This document shows, in pieces, positions 28,025-37,151 of a stretch of DNA of 64,000 nt. Numbering within the stretch: position 1 is the first letter of the stretch; the number at the start of each line of letters is the position of its first letter. The translations under genes were made by a program, and so were the position numbers. The DNA comes from Candidatus Anammoxibacter sp. (lineage in GTDB: Bacteria > Planctomycetota > Brocadiia > Brocadiales > Anammoxibacteraceae). The notes beneath the pieces are model-generated. The model was not told the origin of the DNA. It ran no database searches and saw only the letters and a program-made list of their open reading frames with translations. The stretch spans positions 62,001 to 126,000 of the forward strand of contig JAIQZO010000101.1 in NCBI GenBank assembly GCA_021777055.1, read 5' to 3'.

Positions 28025-28092
28025 TATGGGTTCAAGATTTTAAAGCCTTACAAAGACGTATGGGTTTAAGATTTTGAACCCTTACAAATCTA
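28025..28092. repeat. Tandem pair of 34-bp direct repeats
   Basis: Two adjacent copies (28025-28058 and 28059-28092) begin TATGGGTT(C/T)AAGATTTT and continue with similar CC(T)TACAAA ends, about 75% identical. They lie between the small hypothetical gene and the moxR promoter. Function is unknown. Confidence 0.6.
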
Positions 28093-28146
28093 ATGTAAAT
28101 TCAGGTGTAAAATAGATGGTTTATCGATTTTTCCTTTAGCCCTACC

Positions 28147-28175
28147 TTGACATGATAAATTTCTATTACTATAAT
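28147..28175 (+). promoter_or_regulatory. Consensus sigma-70 promoter of the moxR/bat operon
   Basis: TTGACA (28147-28152) and TATAAT (28170-28175) are separated by exactly 17 nt, a perfect match to the housekeeping consensus. The expected transcript start is near 28182, giving a leader of about 90 nt before the moxR ATG. The whole bat operon downstream could be read from here. Confidence 0.8.
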
Positions 28176-28270
28176 AAACCAAATTTATGATATTTAAGTG
28201 CGTAGATTAACTTGTTAAATAATAATCAGTTACAACATGTTCGACAGAAAAGCGTTTGGAGGTTATATAT

Positions 28271-29263
28271 ATGGAGTACTATGATGTAAAGCAAATCACA
28301 GAGAGGGTGCGTGAGGAGAGTGGATTTATCGATAGCGTTGTAAATGAGATAGGTAAGGTGATAGTCGGGCAGAAGTATCTTGTTGAAAGGTTGCTGGTGG
28401 GGCTGCTGGCAGATGGACATATCTTGCTTGAAGGCGTACCGGGGCTTGCCAAAACCACATCGGTAATAACGCTGGCTAAAACTATTCAGGCAAAGTATCA
28501 AAGAATACAATTTACTCCTGATCTTCTACCTGCCGATCTTCTTGGTACATTGATCTATAACCCGAAAGACGGGGATTTTAGTATCAGGAAAGGTCCTATC
28601 TTCGCGAACATAATCCTTGCAGATGAGATAAATCGTGCACCTGCAAAGGTGCAGAGTGCTCTTCTTGAGTGTATGCAGGAGAAGATGGTGACTATTGGAG
28701 ATAAGACATTTAATCTTGAATCCCCATTCCTTGTACTGGCAACTCAGAATCCTATTGAACAGGAAGGTACGTATCCGCTACCGGAAGCTCAGGTGGATCG
28801 TTTTATGCTGAAACTGAAGATAACATACCCTCCGAAAGATGAAGAGAGGGAAATACTGGACCGGCTAACCGGCCCAAGTAAAAACGTAGAGATAAAACCG
28901 TTGCTTTCACCTGAGGATATTTTACGTCTGCGTTTAATTGTTTCTGATATATATATAGATGATAAAATAAAAGATTATATTATTGATATTGTACAGGCTT
29001 CACGAAACCCGAAGGAGTATAAGCTGGATGTTGATGAACTGATTGAGTACGGTGCGTCCCCCAGGGCAACGATATTTCTTGCAATTGCGGCAAAGGCATA
29101 TGCTTTTTTGCAGGGAAGGGGTTACGTTATCCCACAGGATGTAAAGACTATTGGCATGGATGTCCTCAGACACAGGATTATCATAAGTTATGAGGCTGAA
29201 GCGGAAGATATAACACCTGAAGATGTGATACACAAGATTTTTGATCATATAGAGGTACCATGA
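28271..29263 (+). CDS. moxR: MoxR-type AAA+ ATPase
   Basis: This 330-residue cytoplasmic AAA+ protein is thought to act as a chaperone for vWA-domain partners. Walker A is the family-typical GVPGLAKTT at residues 55-63, Walker B is ILADEINRAPAKVQSALLE, and sensor 1 lies in VLATQNPIEQEGTYPLPEAQ. The ATG at 28271 has GGAGG 9 nt upstream, which rules out the in-frame TTG five codons earlier. It is the first gene of an operon with a DUF58 gene and the bat genes, the classical MoxR-DUF58-BatA arrangement. Confidence 0.93.
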   Translation: MEYYDVKQITERVREESGFIDSVVNEIGKVIVGQKYLVERLLVGLLADGHILLEGVPGLAKTTSVITLAKTIQAKYQRIQFTPDLLPADLLGTLIYNPKDGDFSIRKGPIFANIILADEINRAPAKVQSALLECMQEKMVTIGDKTFNLESPFLVLATQNPIEQEGTYPLPEAQVDRFMLKLKITYPPKDEEREILDRLTGPSKNVEIKPLLSPEDILRLRLIVSDIYIDDKIKDYIIDIVQASRNPKEYKLDVDELIEYGASPRATIFLAIAAKAYAFLQGRGYVIPQDVKTIGMDVLRHRIIISYEAEAEDITPEDVIHKIFDHIEVP

Positions 29264-29316
29264 TAAATTTGTCATTGTATTACCTTTTATAAATACTTCT
29301 ATTAATTAACATAAAG

Positions 29317-30210
29317 ATGATTCCAAGAGAGATCCTAAAAAAAGTTCAACAGATTCAGATCCGAACAAGCCACTTGGTGACAACTGCTCTTGCAGGAGAG
29401 TATGTAAGTGTCTTTAAAGGGCACGGTATGGAGTTTGAGGATGTGCGTGAATACCAGCCGGGAGATGAGATAAAGACTATCGACTGGAATGTTACGGCAC
29501 GTATGGGGCATCCCTTTATTAAGAGGTTTGTTGAAGAACGTGAATTAACCGTTATGTTGTTGGTTGATTTAAGTGATTCTGGGAGTTTTGGTTCTGTGGA
29601 TCAGTTTAAAAAAGAGGTTGCGGCAGAGATGTGTGCGCTTCTCGCTTTTTCTGCGATTAAGAATAATGACAAAGTAGGTTTAATAACATTTACTGACAAA
29701 ATAGAGAAGTTTGTGCCTCCGAAAAAGGGAAAGAAACATGTTCTTAGGGTTATAAGGGAACTTTTGTATTCCGAACCGGATTTTGACCATCCGGGGTGCA
29801 GACATCAGACCGATATTCGCGTTGCTCTGGAATATTTGACAAAGGTTGCTGCTCGTCGGACAGTAACATTTCTGGTCTCGGATTTCCTTGCCACAGGGTA
29901 TGAGAAGTCATTGCGTATAGCAAACAAAAGACACGATATTATCGCAATTACAGTAACAGATCCCCGTGAAACGGAGTTGTCGGATTCCGGATTTATTGAG
30001 TTCGAAGATTCTGAAACCGGTGAGATCTTGCTTGTGGATACCGGAGACAGTAAGACCAGGAAGAGCTTTAAGGCTATGAACCGAAAAAGGGAAGATGATC
30101 GGAAGGCGTTGTTCAGATCAGTAAATGTAGATGAGATTAATATTACCACCAACGAGTCGTATGTCGATCCCATAATGAAGTTTTTTAGAAAAAGGGAAAA
30201 GAGGCAATAA
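29317..30210 (+). CDS. DUF58-domain protein of the moxR/bat operon
   Basis: This 297-residue soluble protein has the DUF58 signature EDVREYQPGDEIKTIDWNVTAR near residues 44-65, followed by a vWA-like fold (VMLLVDLSDSGSFG and TFLVSDFLATGY). DUF58 proteins regularly follow moxR and may link the ATPase to the membrane-bound Bat proteins. Its MIDAS-like DLSDSGS resembles the metal site of vWA domains. It starts 53 nt after moxR without an obvious separate promoter and no strong ribosome-binding site is visible. Confidence 0.9.
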   Translation: MIPREILKKVQQIQIRTSHLVTTALAGEYVSVFKGHGMEFEDVREYQPGDEIKTIDWNVTARMGHPFIKRFVEERELTVMLLVDLSDSGSFGSVDQFKKEVAAEMCALLAFSAIKNNDKVGLITFTDKIEKFVPPKKGKKHVLRVIRELLYSEPDFDHPGCRHQTDIRVALEYLTKVAARRTVTFLVSDFLATGYEKSLRIANKRHDIIAITVTDPRETELSDSGFIEFEDSETGEILLVDTGDSKTRKSFKAMNRKREDDRKALFRSVNVDEINITTNESYVDPIMKFFRKREKRQ

Positions 30211-30373
30211 TTAAGTAGTGCTTAAACGGCCTAAAGTAAAAATGATGGGCAATAAAATATATTCTAAAGAGCTTGCAATACAAACCCATAAATTAGCAGT
30301 GAGGATAATTTGCTTATCTGCTTTTACATCTATTTGGAAAAAGTAAATCCCAATAATATAGCATTCCAATAGT

Positions 30374-30409
30374 TTTAGGCACTTTAGGCATTTTAGGCAT
30401 TTTAGGCAT
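30374..30409. repeat. Four tandem 9-bp repeats (TTTAGGCAT)
   Basis: Units at 30374, 30383, 30392 and 30401 are identical except for the last base of the first. They end 8 nt before the GAGG ribosome-binding site (30417-30420) of the following TTG-started gene, inside the bat operon. Copy number could vary by replication slippage. Confidence 0.8.
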
Positions 30410-30426
30410 TTAAGCTGAGGTACGTT

Positions 30427-31419
30427 TTGTATTTAAAAAGCAATATTTTTAAGATAGCGATAATAGCGCTGCTGGGTTTAGTATTTATCGGTGGCGTAGA
30501 GGCCGTAGAATACGGGGCAGGGAAATCAACTCCTTTAATTGTCAATGCTGCAGTTAACCACAGTGAAATAACGATAGGAGAGAAAGTTCGTTTTTCCATT
30601 ACAGTTGAATATGGCGATGGAGTGAATGTTTCCTCTCCTGAGATCGGAGAAACTCTTGCAGATTTAACAGTAAAGAGCCGTGGGATTGACGAACCGGAAA
30701 GTTTAAAGAATGGAAGGACATTGCGGAAAGAGTGGTATCTTCTAGAGACCTTTTCGCCGGGATCTTATGTGGTTCCTCCATTAAAGGTTAAGTATGATAC
30801 AACGGACGGCATGGCAGGTGAGGTTGAGACTAATGAAGTCTTTGTCGAGGTTAAGAGTGTTATGGCTGCTGGTGAACCGGTTGAAGATATCAGGGAAATA
30901 AGGGGGCCGGTTGATGTATCGGTTAATTATACGAGGATATATTTAATTATTGCCGCGGCTTTTGTCGTATTTGCAATTGTAGCTGGTATAGTCTATTTCT
31001 TAAAAAAGAGAAAAGGTGTGGAAAAGGTCATTGCTCCACCTCCACCAATGCCTGCTCATGAGATTGCTTATAGAGCGCTGCAAAAGCTTGTTAAAATGGA
31101 CCTTATAGCAAAAGGGAAGGTCTCGGAGTATTATTCGCTGCTATCAGATATAGTGCGCAGGTATATAGAGAACAGATTTAAGTTAATGGCGCCGGAACGG
31201 ACAACTCAGGAGTTTTTAGCTGAAATGTCAAATGCTGATATTATGGTGCCCGATCATAAACTGCTTATCAAAAAATTTCTTGAACATTGCGATCTTGTAA
31301 AGTTTGCAAAATACGGGCCGGCTGAAGAGGAGATTAAAGGTGTCTATAACGCAGCAAAAAAGCTGGTGGATGAAACACGACAGCTTGCTGTTTTTGAGGA
31401 TGAAAAGATAACCGCCTAA
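30427..31419 (+). CDS. BatD-like membrane protein (short form)
   Basis: This 330-residue protein starts at TTG, supported by GAGG six nt upstream and by an N-terminal hydrophobic signal segment (IFKIAIIALLGLVFIGGV). No alternative ATG exists before the conserved region. Residues about 35-145 form a periplasmic immunoglobulin-like domain (SEITIGEKVRFSITVEYG and SPGSYVVPPLKVKY), as in BatD. A second transmembrane helix lies at about 177-198, followed by a cytoplasmic domain (AYRALQKL through FLEHCDLVKFAKYGPAEEE). That C-terminal end resembles the end of the full BatD later in the operon. It likely works with BatA and BatB; its exact role is unknown. Confidence 0.75.
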   Translation: MYLKSNIFKIAIIALLGLVFIGGVEAVEYGAGKSTPLIVNAAVNHSEITIGEKVRFSITVEYGDGVNVSSPEIGETLADLTVKSRGIDEPESLKNGRTLRKEWYLLETFSPGSYVVPPLKVKYDTTDGMAGEVETNEVFVEVKSVMAAGEPVEDIREIRGPVDVSVNYTRIYLIIAAAFVVFAIVAGIVYFLKKRKGVEKVIAPPPPMPAHEIAYRALQKLVKMDLIAKGKVSEYYSLLSDIVRRYIENRFKLMAPERTTQEFLAEMSNADIMVPDHKLLIKKFLEHCDLVKFAKYGPAEEEIKGVYNAAKKLVDETRQLAVFEDEKITA

Positions 31420-31480
31420 GAAATTAATATCCTTCCAAAGTAAAATATTTTACCACTATTATAAATTTTATCCTTAAAAA

Positions 31481-32479
31481 ATGATCTTTCACGATATTTT
31501 AGTCCTTATACTTATAATTTTATTAATCCCGCTGATACTGTTTAAATATTTTCGTTTTAAGGGCTCAAATACAATTACGTTTTCATCTTTGGGTGTTTTA
31601 AAGAGGATAAAACCGTCGTGGACAATAAAAGCAAGGCATATACTGATAATTTTGCGGTCTATTGTTATATTGCTTATCATAATCGGGCTGGCGAGGCCAC
31701 AGGCGGGCAAAGAGGAGTCTGAAATAACTACAGAGGGTATTGATATTGTGCTAACCCTTGATGTTTCAGGCAGTATGCTTGCCGAAGATTTTGAAATTAA
31801 CGGTAAAAGGTTTAACAGGTTGGTGGTTGTAAAGGATGTGGTAGAGGATTTTGTTAAGGGGCGTACCAATGACAGGATCGGAATGGTCATTTTCAGCGGT
31901 AGAGCATATACCCAGTGTCCTTTAACCTCTGACTACGGAGTGCTCCTTGAATTCTTGGAAAAGGTTAAGATAGGCATGATAGAAGACGGAACCGCAATTG
32001 GCTCTGCAATCGGAACCAGTATTAACCGTTTAAAAGATACAAAAGCAAAAAGCAAAGTGGTCATACTCCTTACTGACGGACGTAATAATGCAGGTGAAAT
32101 AGATCCTTTGACGGCGGCTGAAATTGCAAAAACACTTAATGTTAAGATATACACAATAGGTGCGGGAACAACGGGGCTGGCTCCGTTTCCTGCAACGGAT
32201 TTCTTTGGTAACAAGGTATTAAAACCTGTAAAGGTTGACATTGATGATGAATTGTTGGCGAAGATTGCAGAAATGACAGGGGGTATGTACTTCAGGGCCA
32301 CTGATACCAAATCTTTGAAAGATGTTTATGCAGAAATTGATACCTTGGAAAAGACAAAGATAGAAGTGAAGCAATACACTGAGTATGACGAGCTTTTCCG
32401 CTATTTTGTACTTGCCGCATTTGGCCTTTTGGTTGTTGAAATTATTTTGTCTAATACGATGTTTAGGAAAGTTCCTTAG
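31481..32479 (+). CDS. batA: BatA, membrane-anchored vWA-domain protein
   Basis: This 332-residue protein has two N-terminal transmembrane segments (residues about 5-22 and 57-77), a vWA domain, and a C-terminal transmembrane helix near 308-325. The MIDAS metal site is intact: DVSGSM near residue 91, the Thr in CPLTSDYG, and LLTDGRNNAG. In the Bacteroides aerotolerance (Bat) system such proteins form membrane complexes, but the biochemical function is still unclear. It lies 61 nt after the BatD-like gene in the same operon and is followed by a repeat-bearing gap before batB. Confidence 0.9.
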   Translation: MIFHDILVLILIILLIPLILFKYFRFKGSNTITFSSLGVLKRIKPSWTIKARHILIILRSIVILLIIIGLARPQAGKEESEITTEGIDIVLTLDVSGSMLAEDFEINGKRFNRLVVVKDVVEDFVKGRTNDRIGMVIFSGRAYTQCPLTSDYGVLLEFLEKVKIGMIEDGTAIGSAIGTSINRLKDTKAKSKVVILLTDGRNNAGEIDPLTAAEIAKTLNVKIYTIGAGTTGLAPFPATDFFGNKVLKPVKVDIDDELLAKIAEMTGGMYFRATDTKSLKDVYAEIDTLEKTKIEVKQYTEYDELFRYFVLAAFGLLVVEIILSNTMFRKVP

Positions 32480-32532
32480 GAAGTAAATAAATGTAATTAT
32501 TCAGTGTAATTTTTTCATAGATTTTACGTTTA

Positions 32533-32653
32533 GAGGTTCAAGGTTCAAAGGTTTATCAAAAATACGTTTACCATGCTGTAAGTATGTTAAGCCATTGATT
32601 GATAATTTCTGAAGCGAAAGTGATTCCTGAACCTGGAACGTTGAACTCGGAAC
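32533..32653. repeat. Imperfect inverted repeat of GGTTCAA-type units between batA and batB
   Basis: The left part (32533-32554) is made of GGTTCAAGGTTCAAAGG units. The right part (32626-32653) carries the complementary GAACCTGGAACGTTGAACTC. The arms pair imperfectly across about 70 nt. It sits inside the bat operon in a 259-bp non-coding gap and looks like a member of a word-like palindromic repeat family. Confidence 0.55.
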
Positions 32654-32738
32654 ACTTTAAATGTAACATTTACGCTGAGTAGATAAAATAACTAATTATT
32701 TTTAGACTCCTACTTAAAACAGGATATTTATAAAAAAT

Positions 32739-33773
32739 ATGCGTTACGGAAATCTGGATCATCTCTACCTTTTTATAGTAATCCCTTTACTCATTATAGG
32801 TTTTATTGTTGCCGCCCGGAAAAGAAGGACTTCCCTTGCACGGTTTGCGGGAAACAAAACCATTATGCGTATAGTTAGCCCTGTAAGTAATAGAAAACGC
32901 ATTGTCAAGATAGCCCTAGTTATCTTTGGGTGTATATTCCTGATACTTGCGTTGGTCGAACCAAAATGGGGATACCACATGGAAGAGGTTACAAGGCGCG
33001 GGATTGATATAGTAATTGCTGTAGATACATCAAAAAGCATGCTTGCGGATGATATCAAGCCAAACAGGTTGTCGGCAGCAAAGAGAAAGATAGAGGATCT
33101 TTTAAGAGAACTTAAAAGTGACCGTATTGGCCTTGTGGCATTTGCTGGTTCCGCATATACTTACTGCCCACTGACAGTGGATTATAGTGCGTTCAGGTTA
33201 TTCCTGGATGACCTTAGTACGAGCTTATTACCACTGGGTGGTACTAATCTGGAAGTTGCAATTAAGAGAAGTATGCTCTCTTTTGATTCAAATACTAAAA
33301 AACATAAAACTATCATCCTTATTACTGACGGAGAAGACCACAGTGGAATGGCAATTGAAGCGGCGAAGGAGGCAAAAAAGGAAGGCGTCATTATCTACAC
33401 CGTGGGTATAGGGAAAAAAGAGGGATCGTATATAAGAATCAAGAACAAAAAAGGGGAAGAGATCCTACTTAAAAACAAAGATGGACAGGTTATTAAATCT
33501 AGGTTGGATGAGGTTACTCTGAATAAAATTGCCCTTGAGACAGGTGGCGCATATACTCCCGCGTATGGGACCAAATGGGGCTTGGAAAGGATATATAAGG
33601 AAGAAATTTCTCGAATTGAAGAAAAAGAACTTGGTAGCCAAAGGATAAAACTCTATGAAAATAGATTTCAACTGCCCTTGTTGGCTGCTTTGATATTGAT
33701 AACGTTGGAATCTTTGATTGGTGAACGAAGGAATAAGAAGGAGAAGGGTGGTTTAGAGGTTGTACAAAAATAA
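32739..33773 (+). CDS. batB: BatB, membrane-anchored vWA-domain protein
   Basis: This 344-residue paralogue of BatA has the same layout: N-terminal transmembrane segments (about 7-25 and 53-71), a vWA domain with DTSKSM near residue 92, Thr in CPLTVDYS and LITDGEDHSG, and a C-terminal hydrophobic helix near 312-327. A loop after the vWA core (RIKNKKGEEILLKNKDGQV) is characteristic of BatB and absent from BatA. It is likely a partner of BatA in the same membrane complex. Confidence 0.9.
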   Translation: MRYGNLDHLYLFIVIPLLIIGFIVAARKRRTSLARFAGNKTIMRIVSPVSNRKRIVKIALVIFGCIFLILALVEPKWGYHMEEVTRRGIDIVIAVDTSKSMLADDIKPNRLSAAKRKIEDLLRELKSDRIGLVAFAGSAYTYCPLTVDYSAFRLFLDDLSTSLLPLGGTNLEVAIKRSMLSFDSNTKKHKTIILITDGEDHSGMAIEAAKEAKKEGVIIYTVGIGKKEGSYIRIKNKKGEEILLKNKDGQVIKSRLDEVTLNKIALETGGAYTPAYGTKWGLERIYKEEISRIEEKELGSQRIKLYENRFQLPLLAALILITLESLIGERRNKKEKGGLEVVQK

Positions 33774-33984
33774 CCGATATATATTGAGATTATTGAGGTT
33801 ATGCTCAATGTGATAAGGGGTTTGCTGTTTAGCGATTCATCTTTTGGCAATCTTTGAATGTTATTCAATTGTATTTCTGTTGATATTGCTCTGGTTACAC
33901 TAGCGGAAGCTGTTAATCGTAACATTCAAAATACCGAATTTCTGATCGCTTTGACTATAACAATTGATATTGAAACTAATAAAA

Positions 33985-34914
33985 ATGAGAATAAAGATAT
34001 TAGAAATTCCTGTAATCACTTTTTTGGCCTTTATGTTTATAGGATGGGTTGATCCCTCTTATGATAAAGCCAATGAAGGTAATCAGCTCTTTTCAGAGGG
34101 CAAATATGACGAGGCCATCAGTAAATATGTGGATGCGCAGAAAGGATCAGAGGAGAAGCCAAAGATTGATTTCAATATAGCGGCGGCCCAGTATAAAAAA
34201 GAGAAATACGATGAAGCGATTACGGCTTATGAAACGGTTGTAGGTAATACTAAAGATTCGGAACTAAAGGCAAAGGCAAACTTTAATATCGCAAACTCTC
34301 TTTACCGACAGGGAAAGATGAAAGAAGCCCTTGAAAAGTATAAAGAGACAATTGATATTGCCGACCTTACAAATAATGATAATAGCGCGGAGCTAGATAA
34401 ATTAAAAGAAGATGCCAAGTTTAATCATGAATTTGTAGAAAAAAAAATTAAAGAGATGGAGCAGCAGCAGGAGGAACGTCAGGAACAGCAAAAAGACGAT
34501 GAGAAGGAAGAGAAACAGGAGAGTGAACAGGGGAAGGGAGAGAACCAGGAAGATCAAGATAAAGGTGAGGAAGAACAGCAGGATCAAGATGGAGAAAACG
34601 ATGAACAGGAGAATCAGGGAGATCAAGACCAGCAAAAAGACGAGAATAAAGATCAAAGTGAAAGTAACAATCAAAAGAACGATGAGCAAGAGAAAGAGTC
34701 TCAACAGGAGAAAGAGAAGCAGGATAACAAAGAGAAAGATAGCAAGCAGCAGCCAAATGATGGTCAGCAACAGCAGGAAGAGCAATCAAAGACAAATATG
34801 ACTGAGGAGGAAGCCTCACGGTTGCTTAACGCCTTGCAGCAGAGTGAGAAAAATAATAAATTAAACCTAGAAGATGAGTATGAACATGGTTCTCTTATTA
34901 ATAAAGATTGGTAG
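33985..34914 (+). CDS. batC: BatC-like TPR protein with acidic Gln-rich tail
   Basis: This protein has about 309 residues. A short hydrophobic N-terminus (IPVITFLAFMFIGWV) acts as signal or anchor. TPR repeats follow at about 25-135 (ANEGNQLFSEGKYDEAISKY, AAAQYKKEKYDEAITAYETV, ANSLYRQGKMKEALEKYKE). Residues about 155-275 are almost only Glu, Gln, Asp, Lys and Asn and are expected to be disordered. A short conserved-looking tail ends with MTEEEASRLLNALQQSE. BatC proteins elsewhere share this TPR plus low-complexity design. The ATG at 33985 is preferred; TTG codons upstream are in frame but neither start has a clear ribosome-binding site. Confidence 0.85.
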   Translation: MRIKILEIPVITFLAFMFIGWVDPSYDKANEGNQLFSEGKYDEAISKYVDAQKGSEEKPKIDFNIAAAQYKKEKYDEAITAYETVVGNTKDSELKAKANFNIANSLYRQGKMKEALEKYKETIDIADLTNNDNSAELDKLKEDAKFNHEFVEKKIKEMEQQQEERQEQQKDDEKEEKQESEQGKGENQEDQDKGEEEQQDQDGENDEQENQGDQDQQKDENKDQSESNNQKNDEQEKESQQEKEKQDNKEKDSKQQPNDGQQQQEEQSKTNMTEEEASRLLNALQQSEKNNKLNLEDEYEHGSLINKDW

Positions 34915-35022
34915 TGATGGGAGATATACAGAATTTTGGAGACTGAGGCCAGAATGAGAGAGAATAGTATAGGAATTCTCGTTTTAAACTGTTATAAGTA
35001 AAACTGTTGCAAGTAATAGACA

Positions 35023-35081
35023 AAATATGATTACACCGATTAATACAGATTACACAGAATTGCCTCCGTGTAATCATATTT
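35023..35081. repeat. Palindromic element (ATATGATTACAC type) between batC and batD
   Basis: A perfect 14-bp inverted repeat (35023-35036 with 35068-35081) encloses GATTACAC-like units, so GATTACAC is repeated inside the loop as well. It lies in a 330-bp non-coding gap within the bat operon. No U-tract follows. The rest of the gap shows no gene. Confidence 0.65.
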
Positions 35082-35244
35082 AATTTAACGATTAATAACA
35101 TGGGAAATGATTGCAAATCTATAAGGTATTCCAAATTTAGTGCAGCTTTAATGCATTATGAAATTACCCTTCCCTCTGAGGACATCCTATATTTAAAAAA
35201 TTTACCGGGAAAAATTTCTAAAATTGATTAATCCAGGATCTAGA

Positions 35245-37080
35245 ATGAGAAAACGATTAACAAGCATATATTTGTTTATCATATGTCTTTTTGTAGTAAA
35301 CGTTTCAACGTCATTTGCGGAAGAGATAAAATTAGTTGCCAGTGTTGACAAAAACGTGCTTACAACAAAAGATTCTATTAACCTTACAATTATGGTGATC
35401 GGTTCAACCACAACTGCACAGCCGCAACTACCTGAGCTGGAGGGGTTTAATCTTATCTTTGGCCCTAGTGTCTCCTCTCGGACAAGTATTGTGAACGGTG
35501 AAGTATCTGTCCGTAAGGGGTTTACATATATGATAAAACCTAAATCCGCAGGAAAGTTTACCATTAGCCCTTTTACTTTGGAACATAATGGTAAGAAATA
35601 TGTGTCTAACAAGATCAATATTGATATCCTGGATAAATCGGAGAGCGAACGTATAAAAAACAGTGAAGGTGGTTTTAACATTGATGAAAAAGTCTTTGTA
35701 GAGTTTGAAACCGATAAGAAGGAAGCGTATGTTTATGATCAGGTTATCCTTACCTTTAAATTTTATTACCAAAGCGGACTACCCATTACGGACCTTGAGT
35801 ATTCTGAACCAGATACCAGAAATTTCTTAAAAGAGAGTATGGGTGGTCAAGAGCAGTATGAGGTCATCCGTGACGGTGTGATATATAATGTTATTCAGCT
35901 GAAGAGCGCAATATTTCCGGTTGTTGCCGGTGATCTTAAGATCTCGCCGGCAAAGGTACAGTGTAACCTTATTGTCAAATCCAAACGAAGACGGCAGCGT
36001 CGCAACCCCCTTGCAGACTCTTTCTTTGATGATTTCTTTGGCGGAACCCAGAAGAGATATCCCATTGTAAGAGAGACAGATACAATTGTTTTGCCGGTCA
36101 AACCGTTGCCGGAAAATGGAAAACCGGCTGATTTCAAAGGAGCTGTTGGTGTTTACACTGTAGAGATTGAAGCAGATCCAAAGGAGGTGAATGTTGGTGA
36201 CCCTATTACCCTGACAATGACTGTTCAGGGAAAAGGAAACATACAGACAATCTCTGAACCGGAAATTGAATTGCTGAATGAAGATGATTTCAGGGTATAT
36301 CCTCCTGAATCAGATGCTACTATTTTTAGCCGGAATAGAGATATAAAGGGAAAGAAAGTCTTTAGAACTGTAATAGAACCGCAAAATGCCAACGTTACTG
36401 AGACACCCATGATGTCATTCAGCTTTTTTGATCCCGAAGCCGGCGAGTATAAAACTTTAATGCACGACCCCATTCCTATTAAAGTAAAAGCCGGTGAAGT
36501 GGAATCGCCCATAAGACTGTATGTTAGAGAATCAGAGACCGACAAGAACCACGTGTCTATTATTAGCCGCGATATTTTGCCCATTATGGAAAATCTGGCA
36601 CTGTTTTCGAACAAGAGCTTGCCTCTGCACAAAAAGCCCATGTTTTACATACTGTTTCTTGTTCCATTTGCTGCTGTTATCGCGTCAATCTTTCTTCAAA
36701 GGTTTAGAAAGAGACTAAAGACAGATGTAAGCTTTGTCAGAAAACGAAGGGCTTATTCAGATGCTCGTAAAAGTTTATCAGAAATAAAGAAAAATCCAGA
36801 AAATATTGCGGCAAATGACGGCTATACCCGTATAGCACATATAATGACCGATTATATTGCAGATAAGTTAAATATAACTTCCGCGAGTATTATGCACATA
36901 AAGGTATCAAATATTCCTGAAATAAAAAAGTTACCACAAGAGACAATAGACAAGTTGGTGGAGTTAATGGACACATGTGATTATGGAAGATTTGCCAAGG
37001 GGAGCGGGGCAGCAGAAATGGTTCTGGATGCTATAAATTCTGCGGAGTGGTTAATAAACACTTTAGAGAAACAGTTGTAG
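35245..37080 (+). CDS. batD: BatD, oxygen-tolerance family membrane protein
   Basis: This protein has about 611 residues. A signal peptide (RLTSIYLFIICLFVVNVSTSFA) is followed by several periplasmic beta-sandwich domains, with typical phrases AEEIKLVASVDKNVLTTKDS, YVYDQVILTFKFYY and VNVGDPITLTMTVQGKGN. A transmembrane helix at about 470-492 (YILFLVPFAAVIASIFL) leads to a cytoplasmic tail. The tail (LVELMDTCDYGRFAKGSGAAE) resembles that of the short BatD-like protein upstream. The ATG at 35245 has AGGA seven nt before it, and seven upstream in-frame codons from a TTG add nothing recognisable. It is proposed to partner the vWA proteins on the outer side of the membrane. Confidence 0.88.
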   Translation: MRKRLTSIYLFIICLFVVNVSTSFAEEIKLVASVDKNVLTTKDSINLTIMVIGSTTTAQPQLPELEGFNLIFGPSVSSRTSIVNGEVSVRKGFTYMIKPKSAGKFTISPFTLEHNGKKYVSNKINIDILDKSESERIKNSEGGFNIDEKVFVEFETDKKEAYVYDQVILTFKFYYQSGLPITDLEYSEPDTRNFLKESMGGQEQYEVIRDGVIYNVIQLKSAIFPVVAGDLKISPAKVQCNLIVKSKRRRQRRNPLADSFFDDFFGGTQKRYPIVRETDTIVLPVKPLPENGKPADFKGAVGVYTVEIEADPKEVNVGDPITLTMTVQGKGNIQTISEPEIELLNEDDFRVYPPESDATIFSRNRDIKGKKVFRTVIEPQNANVTETPMMSFSFFDPEAGEYKTLMHDPIPIKVKAGEVESPIRLYVRESETDKNHVSIISRDILPIMENLALFSNKSLPLHKKPMFYILFLVPFAAVIASIFLQRFRKRLKTDVSFVRKRRAYSDARKSLSEIKKNPENIAANDGYTRIAHIMTDYIADKLNITSASIMHIKVSNIPEIKKLPQETIDKLVELMDTCDYGRFAKGSGAAEMVLDAINSAEWLINTLEKQL

Positions 37081-37151
37081 ATATAATAACGGCGTTCTTT
37101 TATGAAATGTTTTTCTTTCTTTTTTGTATTTATTGTTGCAGGAGATTTTAA

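Noticed and set aside
30374..30409. Possible CRISPR-like array
   Set aside because: The four repeats are only 9 bp and have no spacers between them, so this is a simple tandem repeat.
34402..34819. Long open frames on the minus strand and in another plus frame within batC
   Set aside because: They are shadows of the Gln/Glu/Asp-rich low-complexity tail of batC; the Leu- or Arg-rich products have no natural composition.
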